Shown here piece after piece: positions 25,698 through 35,548 of a DNA stretch of 64,000 nucleotides. The DNA is taken from the NCBI GenBank assembly GCA_937973965.1, contig CALJJQ010000004.1, positions 1 to 64,000 of the forward strand, read 5' to 3'. The notes beneath the pieces are model-generated. The model was not told the DNA's origin, ran no database searches, and was given only the letters and a program-made list of their open reading frames with translations. The DNA comes from an uncultured Calothrix sp. (GTDB lineage: Bacteria > Cyanobacteriota > Cyanobacteriia > Cyanobacteriales > Nostocaceae). Made by a program: the position numbers and the translations under genes. The stretch's first letter is position 1; the number at the start of each line of letters is the position of its first letter.

Positions 25698-26924
25698 ATG
25701 CGTCTAACCTCCTTGGATGTATTTCGTGGTTTAACCATTGCTGGGATGATATTAGCAAATATGGCCAGTCCTGCGGGGGAGAAAAATATTTATCCTCCTC
25801 TACGTCACGCAGATTGGCATGGTTGCACTTTTACCGATTTAGTATTTCCTTTTTTCCTGTTTATTGTGGGTGTGGCGATGGCATTTTCCTTCGCCAAGTA
25901 TACAGAAAATAGTCGCGATCGCGAAGTTGAAAATCTACGTGCAACGGAACGTGCGTTTGCCGATTATGCAGCGAATAATCATCCTGTGAATGCATATGTC
26001 CCCCCGAAATACGTTCACCCTCCCTACGGTAAAATCTGCCGACGCGCTGCCATTTTATTCGCGTTAGGTTTATTTTTAAATGGCTTTTGGAATCAAGGTA
26101 TATGGACATTTGATTTCAGTGTTATTCGTTTGATGGGGGTATTACAACGCATTAGTTTATGCTACCTCTTTGCATCATTAATCGTGTTAAAAATCCCCCG
26201 ACGGGGACAATGGTTGATGGTAGCAATGATGTTAGTAGGCTACTGGTTAGCAATAATGTATATACCTGTACCAGAGTACGGAGCCGGAAACCTGACCAGA
26301 GTAGGTAACTTCGGTGCATTTATTGATAGGATGATTATACCCGCCGCCCATTTATACAAACATGACGGATTTAATAATATGGGCGACCCGGAAGGGTTAT
26401 TTAGCACGATTCCCGCGATCGCAAGTACGTTGATGGGTTATTTCGCAGGGGAATGGATACGTCAGCAACCAGTGCAAACACGTACAAGCATGGGTTTGGT
26501 ATTAGGGGGAGTTGGATGCTTGTTTTTAGGGTACATCTGGGGATTTAATTTTCCCTTAAATAAGAAAATTTGGACAAGCTCCTATGTATTATATACAACT
26601 GGATGGGCGTTGATTGTCCTGGCAGCTTGTTATTACATGATAGAAGTACGACGCTTAAAAGCCTGGAGTAAACCCTTTGAAATCATGGGTTTAAATGCGA
26701 TCGCAATTTTCGTGGCATCAGCTTTAGGAATTCGCTTGCTAGTGCGGATTAAAATCGGAGCAGGGGAAAAAGCCCCCAATTTGTATACAATTTCCTATGA
26801 AAATGTCCTAGTTCCCTGGGTTGGTCCTTTGAATGGTTCCCTGCTATTTGCAACAATAACTTTATTATTTTGGCTAATCGTTGCTTGGGTGATGTATCGT
26901 CAACGTTGGTTTATTAAAATATAG
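25698..26924 (+). CDS. HGSNAT-like (DUF5009) membrane acyltransferase family protein
   Basis: The 408-residue protein opens RLTSLDVFRGLTIAGMILAN and continues HADWHGCTFTDLVFPFFLFI, matching the transmembrane family that includes heparan-alpha-glucosaminide N-acetyltransferase. The histidine in RHADW aligns with the region of the proposed catalytic histidine of that enzyme. About ten hydrophobic spans are visible. Bacterial members probably move acetyl groups across the membrane onto sugars, but their substrates are unknown. The ATG is the first in frame. No obvious operon partners are adjacent. Confidence 0.8.
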   Translation: MRLTSLDVFRGLTIAGMILANMASPAGEKNIYPPLRHADWHGCTFTDLVFPFFLFIVGVAMAFSFAKYTENSRDREVENLRATERAFADYAANNHPVNAYVPPKYVHPPYGKICRRAAILFALGLFLNGFWNQGIWTFDFSVIRLMGVLQRISLCYLFASLIVLKIPRRGQWLMVAMMLVGYWLAIMYIPVPEYGAGNLTRVGNFGAFIDRMIIPAAHLYKHDGFNNMGDPEGLFSTIPAIASTLMGYFAGEWIRQQPVQTRTSMGLVLGGVGCLFLGYIWGFNFPLNKKIWTSSYVLYTTGWALIVLAACYYMIEVRRLKAWSKPFEIMGLNAIAIFVASALGIRLLVRIKIGAGEKAPNLYTISYENVLVPWVGPLNGSLLFATITLLFWLIVAWVMYRQRWFIKI

Positions 26925-27481
26925 AAATTCCAATGCAGGGATTTTTGTCGTAGCACCAGCAAGTAGGACTCAACGTGATAAAGCCTTTGTCCTGCTTCAT
27001 TTTTAATGCTTTCAACTTTCCCATTGTCCGCGTGCTTAAGTGTATTTGGATGTAGTCCTAACTGCTCTACGGCTAATATATTGGCTGGCGTTAATATTTG
27101 TTAATATTTTGATTTTGATTGCTGTTGATTAACCTTCCCCCAACAATTGTCGAACTTTGGAATCGCTAATTCCCAATACAGATAATACTTTTACACTAGT
27201 GGCAGTAGTCATTAAAAAACTCTAACGTTATAGTTTTTCTGAGAGTGTAAGTTATCAGAATTCTTGTACTAGGACTGAAAAAAGTAATATTTTGCAATCT
27301 GAACCAAATATTTCCCAAGCAATGCCGCATTGTTAAGAAAAGAGAAAAAACTTCCTCCAATTTGTGGAAGAAGCAAAAAAACTAATCTAGGTGTGAGTAG
27401 ACATAAGCAAGTTGAGATAAACCGTGAAGAAAGACTTAATAACGAAGTCTCTAGCCAGAAAATCAAGAAACAGGAAATATT
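26925..27481. other. Spacer with a possible 27-codon ORF
   Basis: This 557-bp spacer separates convergent genes. The only coding-like item is a minus-strand ATG-to-TAA frame at 27129-27212 (27 residues, starting MTTATSVKVLSVLG and ending QLLGEG). I cannot tell whether it is real or a gene remnant. No classic terminator was found at the porin end. Confidence 0.3.
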
Positions 27482-29023
27482 TTAAAATCTGAAGGTGGTA
27501 CGGACTACTCCCGTGTAGATAGTATCGTTGTTGTTATTGTGTTCTGGGTTAAGAATCATAATTAAACCGGGAGTAATAGCAATCCGGTCATTAACCTGAT
27601 AACGGTACAAAGCTTCCAAATGCAAAGATGTACCATTGTCTTTACGAGCAGTTATATCGTTACTAGTTACTTTAGGTGGCATCCCAATAATAATCCCGCC
27701 TAAGTTACCTTTTTTACCCAAGTCAGGGAATGCTAAAGTAGCAGCCCAATTCCACACAGTAGCTTCACTACCAGCACTTGCACCGGCTTTCGCTTCTGCT
27801 CGAGTCACTCCAGCCCAACCAGATAGGGTAAATTTAGGACTCACACGCACACTAGCAACTGCACCGTAGGAATTGGTCGCCGTATCCACATTGCCAAAGG
27901 GTCTGATAGCGTTTACACTTCCAGTATCGCCAGTGATACCAGTTCCACCTGCATTGTAGGTATGAACATAAGTTAATCCTAAGCTCGCATTTTTAGTTGG
28001 ATAGAAAGTCAACTGTGCCAATGCACTGGTGTTTTCACCAAATAATCCCCTATCAGTTGCAGGATTACTAGCATTTCTAGCTCGGTATGCGGCAGATAAC
28101 TCAACTGCATTACCGAATTTATGGGATATACCAACACCAGGTCCATCTGCCATGCGATATAAAGGACTGAAGCGACCAAACCGGGAAATCGCACCTGCTC
28201 CATCACTTTGCAACGGATTTAGGGAGGGAGCTATATTCTCTGAACCATAACCTTGAGCAATTAGGGAAACATTGGTATTTTTGTCGAGTGGAAAGCGATA
28301 AAAAAGTTCATCAACAACAACACTATTGTTATTCTGACCGTCAAAGGATAAACGAGTCATCTCTGTTTCTGTGACCTTTCCATTGAAGGGGGTCATATTC
28401 CCCGCATTCAGACGTACTCTTAACTGGTCTTTACCGGTGAAGCTACTACTGAATGCCAGACGTGTCCGAGTACCCAAAATTGTATTATCTTGTAATGCTT
28501 GACCAGTAGCACCTTTTTCACCAGTCACACCTGCAACGGCAAAAATCACTTCACCACTGAGTTTAGTAGTGGTAGAAAACTGCTGTGCTTCGATTTTCTT
28601 CGTCTGAGCTTCCAGTCTATCAACCCGATTTCTCAAAACTGCTAACTCTTCAGAAAAGTCCTCTTGCAGTCTTTGTAAGATTTCTAAATCTTCCTGGGAA
28701 GCTAAATCTGCAGTGGAGGTAGCAATCAGTTCATTCAGCCGATCTAAACAAGCATTCAATCCTGCGGCAAACTCATAACGAGTTAAAGCACGATTTCCCC
28801 GGTAAGTGCTATCTGGATATCCAGCGATGCAACCATAGCGCTCGACTAAGGATTGTACAGCTTGAAATGCCCAGTCTGTAGGTTGAACATCTGCTAGTTG
28901 GGATACGGAAGTCACCTGACCAATGGAATCAGTCTTTGCTTCCACAGCTAAAGCGGGATTCATGGTCAAGAAGAACAACAGCATGGGTGCTGCAAACAGA
29001 CCATCACGAAGCCAGTTTTTCAT
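27482..29023 (-). CDS. SLH-domain OprB-type porin, iron-uptake porin family
   Basis: The 513-residue protein has a signal peptide (FAAPMLLFFLTMNPALA), a single SLH domain at residues ~42-105 (VSQLADVQPTDWAFQAVQSL and RYGCIAGYPDSTYRGNRALT), a short coiled coil (VLRNRVDRLEAQTKKIEAQQ) and a ~360-residue beta-barrel of the OprB type ending in a C-terminal phenylalanine (TTFRF). Cyanobacterial porins of this design anchor to the cell wall through SLH and have been linked to iron uptake. Its placement directly upstream, and divergent from, a complete FutABC cluster supports an iron role. The specific substrate is not shown by the sequence. Confidence 0.88.
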   Translation of the reverse strand: MKNWLRDGLFAAPMLLFFLTMNPALAVEAKTDSIGQVTSVSQLADVQPTDWAFQAVQSLVERYGCIAGYPDSTYRGNRALTRYEFAAGLNACLDRLNELIATSTADLASQEDLEILQRLQEDFSEELAVLRNRVDRLEAQTKKIEAQQFSTTTKLSGEVIFAVAGVTGEKGATGQALQDNTILGTRTRLAFSSSFTGKDQLRVRLNAGNMTPFNGKVTETEMTRLSFDGQNNNSVVVDELFYRFPLDKNTNVSLIAQGYGSENIAPSLNPLQSDGAGAISRFGRFSPLYRMADGPGVGISHKFGNAVELSAAYRARNASNPATDRGLFGENTSALAQLTFYPTKNASLGLTYVHTYNAGGTGITGDTGSVNAIRPFGNVDTATNSYGAVASVRVSPKFTLSGWAGVTRAEAKAGASAGSEATVWNWAATLAFPDLGKKGNLGGIIIGMPPKVTSNDITARKDNGTSLHLEALYRYQVNDRIAITPGLIMILNPEHNNNNDTIYTGVVRTTFRF

Positions 29024-30357
29024 GATTTAGTCATCCTCACACTACATTACTTGTATGAATTTAATCGGGAAAATCAGTAATTCGTAATAGCCTAGGGCAA
29101 GCCGCTTCGCGTCTACGTAATACCCGCTACGCGGGAAGCAAGCTACGTAATAGCCTACGGCAACGCTTCGCGTACGTAATTACGAATTAATAATTAATTG
29201 ATTTGGGTTTTCAGGTTCTGATTCCAATCCTGGAGAAACTAAACATGCGTAGCTCTTCATTTCCAACCCCTAATTTATCTATGGGGTATTACATCGGCTA
29301 TTGCTGCTTTGCAGCTTGACAACGCGACTCAATTGACATTCCGGAATTGAATTAGAGCTACTACTACAAACCCAGACCACGCAATGGTTAAGCAAATGAG
29401 ATACCTATGTAATCTCTATGTTAAAAACCTATCACTGTTGATATAGACTATCAATAGTCAAAAATACTTTTGATCGACCTTTGATACCAATTGTTTTATT
29501 GCTGAACCACATGCTAATAAACCTGCAAAAGCAGGAAGGCTAACCAAATAATACAAAAACGATCGCCACACTGTTAAATTCTCCTGACACGAAACTCTAT
29601 TAAAAGTCTTTTCTGCTCCAATACCAGAAAATTTGCACCACCTGTGACCATCCTGCTCATACAGCAGACGGTTCTGCCCATAGCCCTATCACCTGATGAC
29701 AGAGAAAAAGCCTGTAAGGACTAAATTCTAGACTATGTAATATTGAAAAACATTAATACACGGCTGAGATACGGATCCACACTTGACCTTGAGCCAAAAT
29801 TATTGTTAAAGATTCCTAGATGCACGTGCAAAAGGGTGCGATATAATTGATATTACAGGTATTGATATTGAAAGTCAAGAGTGATAAAAATAAGTATCAA
29901 TAAATGCTTGAAGTTTGGTATAGTAGTTGTCTCAAAAATTTGTCAACTGTTGGCAAAGCCTTGTTTTAGCGCCTATGGATACCTACTTAGCTTTAATCAT
30001 GACAGACGATATCAACAGTAAGCAACCGCTTGGAAGCAACAGTATCGCCTAAAATCCTCTATAAATGGGACAGTGCGAGCCTAGAAACCTCTGTTGAGAG
30101 TTGGCTGTTTGCTCATTGTATACCGATGAACCATTGGCACAATTAGCCAAAACAGCAAAATTTATCCCTGCCCATATTTTCGGGATTTGCTAGCACCTGT
30201 ATATCTTTGTCCAACTAAAATATAATCTCAAAGCCTAAATAATAAACAATTCTTCAATAAAAAAGTTAAGGTTATATTATATACTTGTTTTTGCAATAGA
30301 TTACTAATAAATTGAGTATATTGCCAGTAATTACTAATAAATCTGGAGGAAAAGAAG
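29024..30357. other. 1.3-kb divergent spacer between porin and futA
   Basis: No gene is supported. A GTAATTCGTAATAG-type repeat cluster fills 29077-29190. Two copies of ATTACTAATAAA lie at about 30301-30312 and 30331-30342, just ahead of the futA ribosome site, and may be regulatory. The CTGAGA/CTTGACC words at 29763-29790 resemble part of a thiamine riboswitch but do not complete the motif. Confidence 0.4.
29077..29190. repeat. Cluster of GTAATTACGAATTAC / CCGCTACGCGGG repeats
   Basis: The block contains GTAATTCGTAATAG, TACCCGCTACGCGGGAAGCA and GTACGTAATTACGAATTAA. Similar words occur at 9527-9580 and 33166-33218, so it is a dispersed spacer repeat common in cyanobacteria. The GCGGG palindrome could form a hairpin. 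Confidence 0.55.
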
Positions 30358-31368
30358 TTGAAAAAAGTTTCATTGACGAAATTCTGTGCTGGTGCGTTGG
30401 TTGCGGTAATTGTGGGTACAGGGTTAGGAGTCAACGCTCAACAATCAAGAACCCTGACGATTTACTCTGGTAGAAATGAAAAGCTGATTGGACCGTTAAT
30501 TGAAAGAGCCAGAAGAGACCTGAATTTAAATATTCAAGTTCGCTACGGTGACACAGCTGAGTTAGCGATAGCGCTATTAGAAGAAGGAAGAAGAAGTCGT
30601 GCAGACATGTTCTTTGCTCAGGACGCAGGTGCATTGGGTGCTGTACAGCAAGCAGGACTAACCCATACCATCCCCGGTTCCATCCTCAACAAAGTCGATT
30701 CTCGCTACCGTTCACCATCGGGAAACTGGATGGGGATTACAGCCAGAGCCAGAGTCATCAATTACAACACTAGATTGGTTAAACCAGCAGAGCTACCCAA
30801 ATCCATTTGGGAATTAACCCAACCCAAGTGGCGTGGTAAAGTGGGTTGGGCCCCCACCAATGGCTCATTTCAATCCTTTATTACCGGGATGCGACGACTG
30901 GAAGGAGACCAAAGAACTATTCAGTGGTTACGAGGAATGAAAGCCAATGGGGTAAAAGACTACGGCAAAAATACAGCGATTGTGGAAGCGGTTGGTAAAG
31001 GTGAAATTCATTTAGGTTTAGTTAATAACTATTACCTGGGTCAGTTCAAAAAAGCTGATCCCAATTTTCCCGTTGCAGCCCACTACACTCGCAGAGATGC
31101 GGGGTCAATGGTGAATGTTGCTGGTGTGGCAGTTTTAAGAGCCACTGATCAACGCGCAGATGTGGAGAGACTCATTAATTATCTCCTCACCCCCAGTTCC
31201 CAAAACTACTTTGCAGAACAAACCAATGAGTATCCTTTGATTCGTGGTGCTAAAGCACCAGCAGGACAAATTCCTTTAAATCGACTCACTCCTCCCCGCT
31301 TAGACTTGAGTCAATTATCTGATTTAGAAGGTACCTTGAGAGTTTTAAAGCAAGCAGGAGTGATCTAA
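30358..31368 (+). CDS. futA: FutA-type ferric iron-binding protein of an ABC importer (Sec-exported)
   Basis: This 336-residue protein has a Sec signal peptide (FCAGALVAVIVGTGLGVNAQ) and the FbpA/FutA fold: LTIYSGRNEKLIGPLIE, RYGDTAELA, FFAQDAGALGA, WAPTNGSFQSFITGMR and the tyrosine pair in VNNYYLG that coordinates Fe(III). It captures iron in the periplasm and passes it to the FutB permease. The start is TTG, with a GGAGG 8 bp before it. The frame has no better start. The next gene (permease) begins 4 bp after the stop, so they form an operon. A second binding protein at 34419 has a different type of N-terminus. Confidence 0.9.
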   Translation: MKKVSLTKFCAGALVAVIVGTGLGVNAQQSRTLTIYSGRNEKLIGPLIERARRDLNLNIQVRYGDTAELAIALLEEGRRSRADMFFAQDAGALGAVQQAGLTHTIPGSILNKVDSRYRSPSGNWMGITARARVINYNTRLVKPAELPKSIWELTQPKWRGKVGWAPTNGSFQSFITGMRRLEGDQRTIQWLRGMKANGVKDYGKNTAIVEAVGKGEIHLGLVNNYYLGQFKKADPNFPVAAHYTRRDAGSMVNVAGVAVLRATDQRADVERLINYLLTPSSQNYFAEQTNEYPLIRGAKAPAGQIPLNRLTPPRLDLSQLSDLEGTLRVLKQAGVI

Positions 31369-31372
31369 AAAC

Positions 31373-32992
31373 ATGAAAGCGGGTCGTCCCCCACTTTTTT
31401 TGACTATAGCAGCAGGAGTAGTGGCTGTTGCCATTACTCTGCCTTTTGTGTATCTTGTCATACGGGCTAGCGGTGTAGGTACGGAGGGGTTCTGGGATTT
31501 AATTTCTAACCCTCGCAATCTGGAGATTATGTTAAATAGTGCGGGGATGGCGGCAATTGTAACATTATTGTCAGCGTTGATTGCCGTACCCTTAGCTTTT
31601 TTGACAGTAAGAACCAACCTCCCCGGTAGACGCTTTTGGTTGATTGCTACAACTTTACCCCTTGCCGTTCCTAGCTACGTAGGTAGTTTTGCCCTGATTG
31701 CCGCCTTTGCTCCACGGGGTAGTATATTGCAATTATTACTCGAACCCCTGGGAGTGGAGAGATTACCTTCCATTTATGGTTGGCCTGGGGTAATTTTGGC
31801 CATGACTTTGTTTACCTATCCCTACATGTTATTAAGTGTGCGTGCAGGTTTGCAAGGAATAGATCCAGCATTGGAGGAAGCGGGACGTAGTTTAGGCTAC
31901 ACAGGTAGGGAAACATTTTGGCGGGTGACTTTACCCCAATTAAAACCATCTTTGGTCGCTGGTGGTTTGCTAGTTGCATTGTATAGTTTGCGAGACTTTG
32001 GTACACCTTCTTTAATGCAATTTGATGCTTTTACCAGGGCGATTTTTATTCAGTATAAAACCAGCTTTGACCGCAGTAGTACAGCTGCGTTGTCGTTGAT
32101 GTTAGTTGCGTTGGTAATGGTAATTTTGTGGGTGGAATATCGAGTGCGGACTCGCGCTGTTTATTACACTCGTGGTTCTGCATCCCTGCGTCCGGCGAAA
32201 ATTGTCAAGTTAGGTGTTTGGAAATGGGTTGGATTTGGTTTTTGTTTGATAATTACTTTATTAGGGGTTGCTTTACCTGTGGGGGTAAGTATCTTCTGGT
32301 TGGTAAGGGGAATTGTGAATGCAAATTATAGTTTTCCGAATCTGTTCCCGGCTATTTTTAACTCTATCACTGCGGCTGGATTAGCTGGTTTAACAACAAC
32401 AATTTTTGCTTTACCAATAGCAATTTTATCGGTGCGTTTTCCCAGTAAAATTACAGCGATGATTGAGCGTTGTTCATACATTGCCTTTGGTTTACCGGGA
32501 ATTGTGGTAGCTTTAGCAGTGGTGTCTTTTGGTGCGAATCTACCAATTATATCTTTTGGTGATTTCTCTATTGATTTAGTAGAGATGCTATATCAAACAT
32601 TACCAATGTTGATATTTGCCTATTTGGTATTATTTGTACCCCAGTCAGTGGGAACGATTCGCAGTTCTTTATTACAGGTAAGTCCCCGGATTGAGGAATC
32701 AGCTCGCAGTTTAGGGAGAACTCCTTGGCAAACTTTGCGGGAAGTGACGATACCGTTAGTTAGTCCGGGTTTAATTAGCGGTGCAGTGTTAGTATTTTTG
32801 ACAGCAATGAAGGAATTACCAGCGACAATTCTGCTATCTCCTATTGGGTTTAAAACTTTGGCAGTAACAATTTGGGATGCGACAGAAAATGTGGATTTTG
32901 ATGATGCTGCTTTTGCATCTTTAGCGATGTTATTAGTGTCGATGATTTCGACATTTTTAGTTTTATCTCAGGAGAAGAAAATGCAAAAATAA
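31373..32992 (+). CDS. futB: FutB-type ferric iron ABC transporter permease
   Basis: The 539-residue protein has two homologous halves, each with about six membrane spans and an EAA loop: EEAGRSLGYTGRETFWRVTL in the first half and EESARSLGRTPWQTLREVTI in the second. This fused two-domain permease is the FbpB/FutB type. It forms the membrane channel for Fe(III) from the binding protein and is driven by the ATPase encoded 254 bp further on. The start overlaps closely with the futA stop (4-bp gap). Transport of iron rather than another ion is inferred from the FutA partner. Confidence 0.9.
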   Translation: MKAGRPPLFLTIAAGVVAVAITLPFVYLVIRASGVGTEGFWDLISNPRNLEIMLNSAGMAAIVTLLSALIAVPLAFLTVRTNLPGRRFWLIATTLPLAVPSYVGSFALIAAFAPRGSILQLLLEPLGVERLPSIYGWPGVILAMTLFTYPYMLLSVRAGLQGIDPALEEAGRSLGYTGRETFWRVTLPQLKPSLVAGGLLVALYSLRDFGTPSLMQFDAFTRAIFIQYKTSFDRSSTAALSLMLVALVMVILWVEYRVRTRAVYYTRGSASLRPAKIVKLGVWKWVGFGFCLIITLLGVALPVGVSIFWLVRGIVNANYSFPNLFPAIFNSITAAGLAGLTTTIFALPIAILSVRFPSKITAMIERCSYIAFGLPGIVVALAVVSFGANLPIISFGDFSIDLVEMLYQTLPMLIFAYLVLFVPQSVGTIRSSLLQVSPRIEESARSLGRTPWQTLREVTIPLVSPGLISGAVLVFLTAMKELPATILLSPIGFKTLAVTIWDATENVDFDDAAFASLAMLLVSMISTFLVLSQEKKMQK

Positions 32993-33165
32993 ATTGATTT
33001 TGTGATTTGATACTTGAGATTGAAGATTTTGGATTACTATTTGTATGTGCAGGTTTATTCTTCCTCCGTCATTCAGCCATACTACGTGCATTTATGGATT
33101 TTAGATTGTGCTATAAATATATCTCTGTAGAGAACCAGTAATCCTGTATTTCCCAAAAATCATTA

Positions 33166-33218
33166 ATTACGAATTACGTACAATAAGCGTTGCCGTAGGC
33201 TATTACAAATTACGAATT
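33166..33218. repeat. GTAATTACGAATTAC-type spacer repeat between futB and futC
   Basis: TAATTACGAATTACGTACAA, GCGTTGCCGTAGGC and TTACAAATTACGAATTA recur in the 29.1 kb and 9.5 kb spacers. Its presence explains why futB and futC are 254 bp apart. Confidence 0.5.
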
Positions 33219-33246
33219 ATCTTGATTAAATTTAGAGTAAAACACA

Positions 33247-34299
33247 ATGGAACAACCTATTATTCTCCACTTAGAAAAGGTTACTAAACAGTTTGCAGAA
33301 AATGATAAACCCGCAGTGGATAATGTCTCCTTAAGCTTAAAACAAGGAGAGATATTAGGATTTCTCGGTCCTTCTGGTTGCGGAAAAACCACATTATTAC
33401 GGTTGATTGGCGGTTTAGAACGTCCCCAAAGTGGATGTATTGAAATTGGTGGTAGAATGGTTTGTGGTGGTAGTAATTGGTTGCCACCAGAAAATCGAGG
33501 TATTGGCATTGTTTTTCAAGATTATGCCCTATTTCCCCATTTAACAGTTGCAGAAAATATCGCCTTTGGTTTAAAAAATCTAAATAAGCAACAAATCCAA
33601 CAACGTGTCTCGGAAACCCTCGATTTAGTGCAACTGTATGGATTAGAAAAACGCTACCCCTATGAACTTTCTGGGGGACAACAACAACGGGTTGCACTTG
33701 CAAGAGCTTTAGCACCCCAACCCAAATTAATGCTACTGGATGAACCCCTATCTAACTTAGATGTGCAAGTTAGGTTGCAGCTGCGGGAAGAAATGCGAGC
33801 TATTATTAAAGCTGCGGGTATATCAGCTGTATTTGTCACCCATGACCAGGAAGAAGCTTTGGCCATGTGTGATGTTGTCGGGGTGATGCGAGAAGGGAAA
33901 CTAGAACAAATCGGTACACCTGAAGAAATTTATACCCAACCCGCATCGCGATTTGTGGCAGAATTTGTCACCCAAGCTAATTTTATCCCTGCTCGTCGTC
34001 AAGGTAATATCTGGTCAACTGAAATTGGTGAATTCGCGATCGCCACTCCATCTACTCCACCGAATCAAAAAAACGGTGAAGTCATGATTCGTCAAGAAGA
34101 CTGTACCTTGCAACCCTGTGTAGATAGTCCTGTGGTAGTCCATAGTCGGCGATTTTTGGGAAGAGAATACCGTTATTGTCTGCATACCCCCTCCGGAAAG
34201 GAACTTCATATTCGCACGGGAATAGACACAGCCATCCCCGAAGGTGCAACCGTACGAGTATCTGTACCAGAAAATTTAATTAAAATATTTACCAAGTAG
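33247..34299 (+). CDS. futC: FutC-type ferric iron ABC transporter ATPase
   Basis: The 350-residue protein has Walker A GPSGCGKTTLL, Q-loop FQDYALFPH, signature LSGGQQQRVALARAL, Walker B LMLLDEPLSNLD and switch histidine VFVTHDQEEAL. A ~110-residue C-terminal TOBE-like domain follows (VMIRQEDCTL). This is the FbpC/FutC class that powers ferric iron import, in line with the upstream futA and futB. A regulatory cysteine or iron-sensing site is not evident. It is separated from futB by a repeat but is in the same direction. Confidence 0.9.
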   Translation: MEQPIILHLEKVTKQFAENDKPAVDNVSLSLKQGEILGFLGPSGCGKTTLLRLIGGLERPQSGCIEIGGRMVCGGSNWLPPENRGIGIVFQDYALFPHLTVAENIAFGLKNLNKQQIQQRVSETLDLVQLYGLEKRYPYELSGGQQQRVALARALAPQPKLMLLDEPLSNLDVQVRLQLREEMRAIIKAAGISAVFVTHDQEEALAMCDVVGVMREGKLEQIGTPEEIYTQPASRFVAEFVTQANFIPARRQGNIWSTEIGEFAIATPSTPPNQKNGEVMIRQEDCTLQPCVDSPVVVHSRRFLGREYRYCLHTPSGKELHIRTGIDTAIPEGATVRVSVPENLIKIFTK

Positions 34300-34379
34300 T
34301 TATTTTAATCTTTGAGGCTAATCAAGATAATTTTTGATGATTAACCTTTATATTTTAAGCATCATACCCCAATAATATG

Positions 34380-34399
34380 CTATTATCTGTTGATAATAG
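34380..34399. promoter_or_regulatory. Fur-box-like dyad ahead of the second futA gene
   Basis: A perfect 8-bp inverted repeat (CTATTATC and GATAATAG) separated by 4 bp lies 20 bp before the start codon. GATAAT/ATTATC half-sites resemble the Fur consensus, and the gene encodes an iron-binding protein. The functional claim is an inference. Confidence 0.5.
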
Positions 34400-34418
34400 T
34401 TGTAACAAGAGATGAAAA

Positions 34419-35492
34419 ATGAAACGTCGTCAGTTTGTATACCTAGCAGGGTTAGCGACGGTGACAGGAGGATTTGCGATCGCCTGCGGTAATCAAACCC
34501 CCACAAATACAACTGAGTCATCACCGGAAACTACACCTGTTAGTAACACCACTGATGCAACCTTAGAAAAGGAATTAGTTATATATTCTGGTCGGAATGA
34601 AAAATTAATTGGCTCCCGAATAAAAAAATTTGAACAGGAAACAGGAGCTAAATTACAAGTACGTTACGGAGATACCTCTGAGTTAGCTGCGGCAATTTTA
34701 GAAGAGGGAGACAATAGTCGGGTAGATATATTTTTCGCTCAAGATGCAGGTGCTTTAGGAGCAATGCAAGCTGCTGGTAAAACGACTGAATTACCTGAAT
34801 CAGTCTTGAATTTAGTTGATAGCAGATATCGCTCTCCCGAAGGAAAATGGATTGGAATTACAGGTAGAGTGAGAACTGTTGACTATAATACTAACCTGGT
34901 TAAACCGGAGGAATTACCAACCTCGATCTTTGGCTTTACTGAACCAAAATGGAAAGGTAAAATAGGCTGGGCACCCACAAATGGGTCATTCCAATCCTTT
35001 GTCACAGCTTTACGCATTACAGAGGGAGAGGAAAGAGCTAAACAATGGTTAGAAGGAATTCAAGCTAATAATCCTAAAGTTTATGCCAATAATACTTCCA
35101 TTGTTGAAGGAGTTTCCCGTGGTGAAGTCAGCGTGGGATTTGTGAATCATTATTATTTACAAACAATCAAACAAGCTAATCCTCAAACACCTGTAGAACA
35201 TCACTTTACTAATGATGTTGGTTCTTTGGTGAATATAGCTGGTGTGGCAATCCTCAAAAGTGCAAGAAATCCGAATATCGCCCAAAAATTTGTTGAGTTT
35301 ATGTTAGGAAAAGAAGCACAGGAATATTTTGCTCGTGAGACCTTTGAATACCCCTTAATATCTGGAGTCGAACCTCAAGGTCAATTAAAATCCCTCAAGG
35401 AAGTGAAGCAAAAAACCCAAAATATCGATTTGAGTAATCTGAAAGACTTGGAAGCGACATTAAAGTTAATGCAATCTGCACGGATTCTATAA
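34419..35492 (+). CDS. FutA-type ferric iron-binding protein, lipobox type
   Basis: This 357-residue protein is a close paralog of the one at 30358 (VIYSGRNEKLIGSRI, RYGDTSELAAAILEEG, FFAQDAGALGAMQ, WAPTNGSFQSFVTALR, VNHYYLQ). Its N-terminus differs: MKRRQFVYLAGLATVTGG ends in a lipobox (AIAC), so it is probably a lipoprotein, and the RRQF start is Tat-like. A Thr/Ser linker of about 30 residues follows the cysteine. This resembles the FutA1/FutA2 split in Synechocystis, where one binding protein is more cytoplasmic-facing or Tat-exported. It lies 119 bp after futC and has its own Fur-like dyad. Confidence 0.88.
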   Translation: MKRRQFVYLAGLATVTGGFAIACGNQTPTNTTESSPETTPVSNTTDATLEKELVIYSGRNEKLIGSRIKKFEQETGAKLQVRYGDTSELAAAILEEGDNSRVDIFFAQDAGALGAMQAAGKTTELPESVLNLVDSRYRSPEGKWIGITGRVRTVDYNTNLVKPEELPTSIFGFTEPKWKGKIGWAPTNGSFQSFVTALRITEGEERAKQWLEGIQANNPKVYANNTSIVEGVSRGEVSVGFVNHYYLQTIKQANPQTPVEHHFTNDVGSLVNIAGVAILKSARNPNIAQKFVEFMLGKEAQEYFARETFEYPLISGVEPQGQLKSLKEVKQKTQNIDLSNLKDLEATLKLMQSARIL

Positions 35493-35548
35493 AGTTCTTA
35501 CTTAATCTTGAAGTCAGTCAGTGTGAATCACTATCACTTACGAGCTAA

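Noticed and set aside
27269-27466. 65-codon hydrophobic open frame on the minus strand beside the porin
   Set aside because: It lies directly after the porin gene end, has no ribosome site and its Leu/Ser/Phe-rich composition is what AT-rich non-coding DNA gives in this frame.
29077-29190. Possible CRISPR-like array from repeated GTAATTACGAATTAC words
   Set aside because: Spacing is irregular, repeats are short and degenerate, and the same words occur singly in other spacers, so this is a dispersed spacer repeat. No cas genes are in the window.
29761-29800. CGGCTGAGATAC followed by CTTGACCTT, reminiscent of the thiamine-pyrophosphate riboswitch core
   Set aside because: The remaining conserved part of the motif (the GGATAATGCC-like segment and closing stem) is absent, and the downstream gene is for iron binding, not thiamine metabolism.
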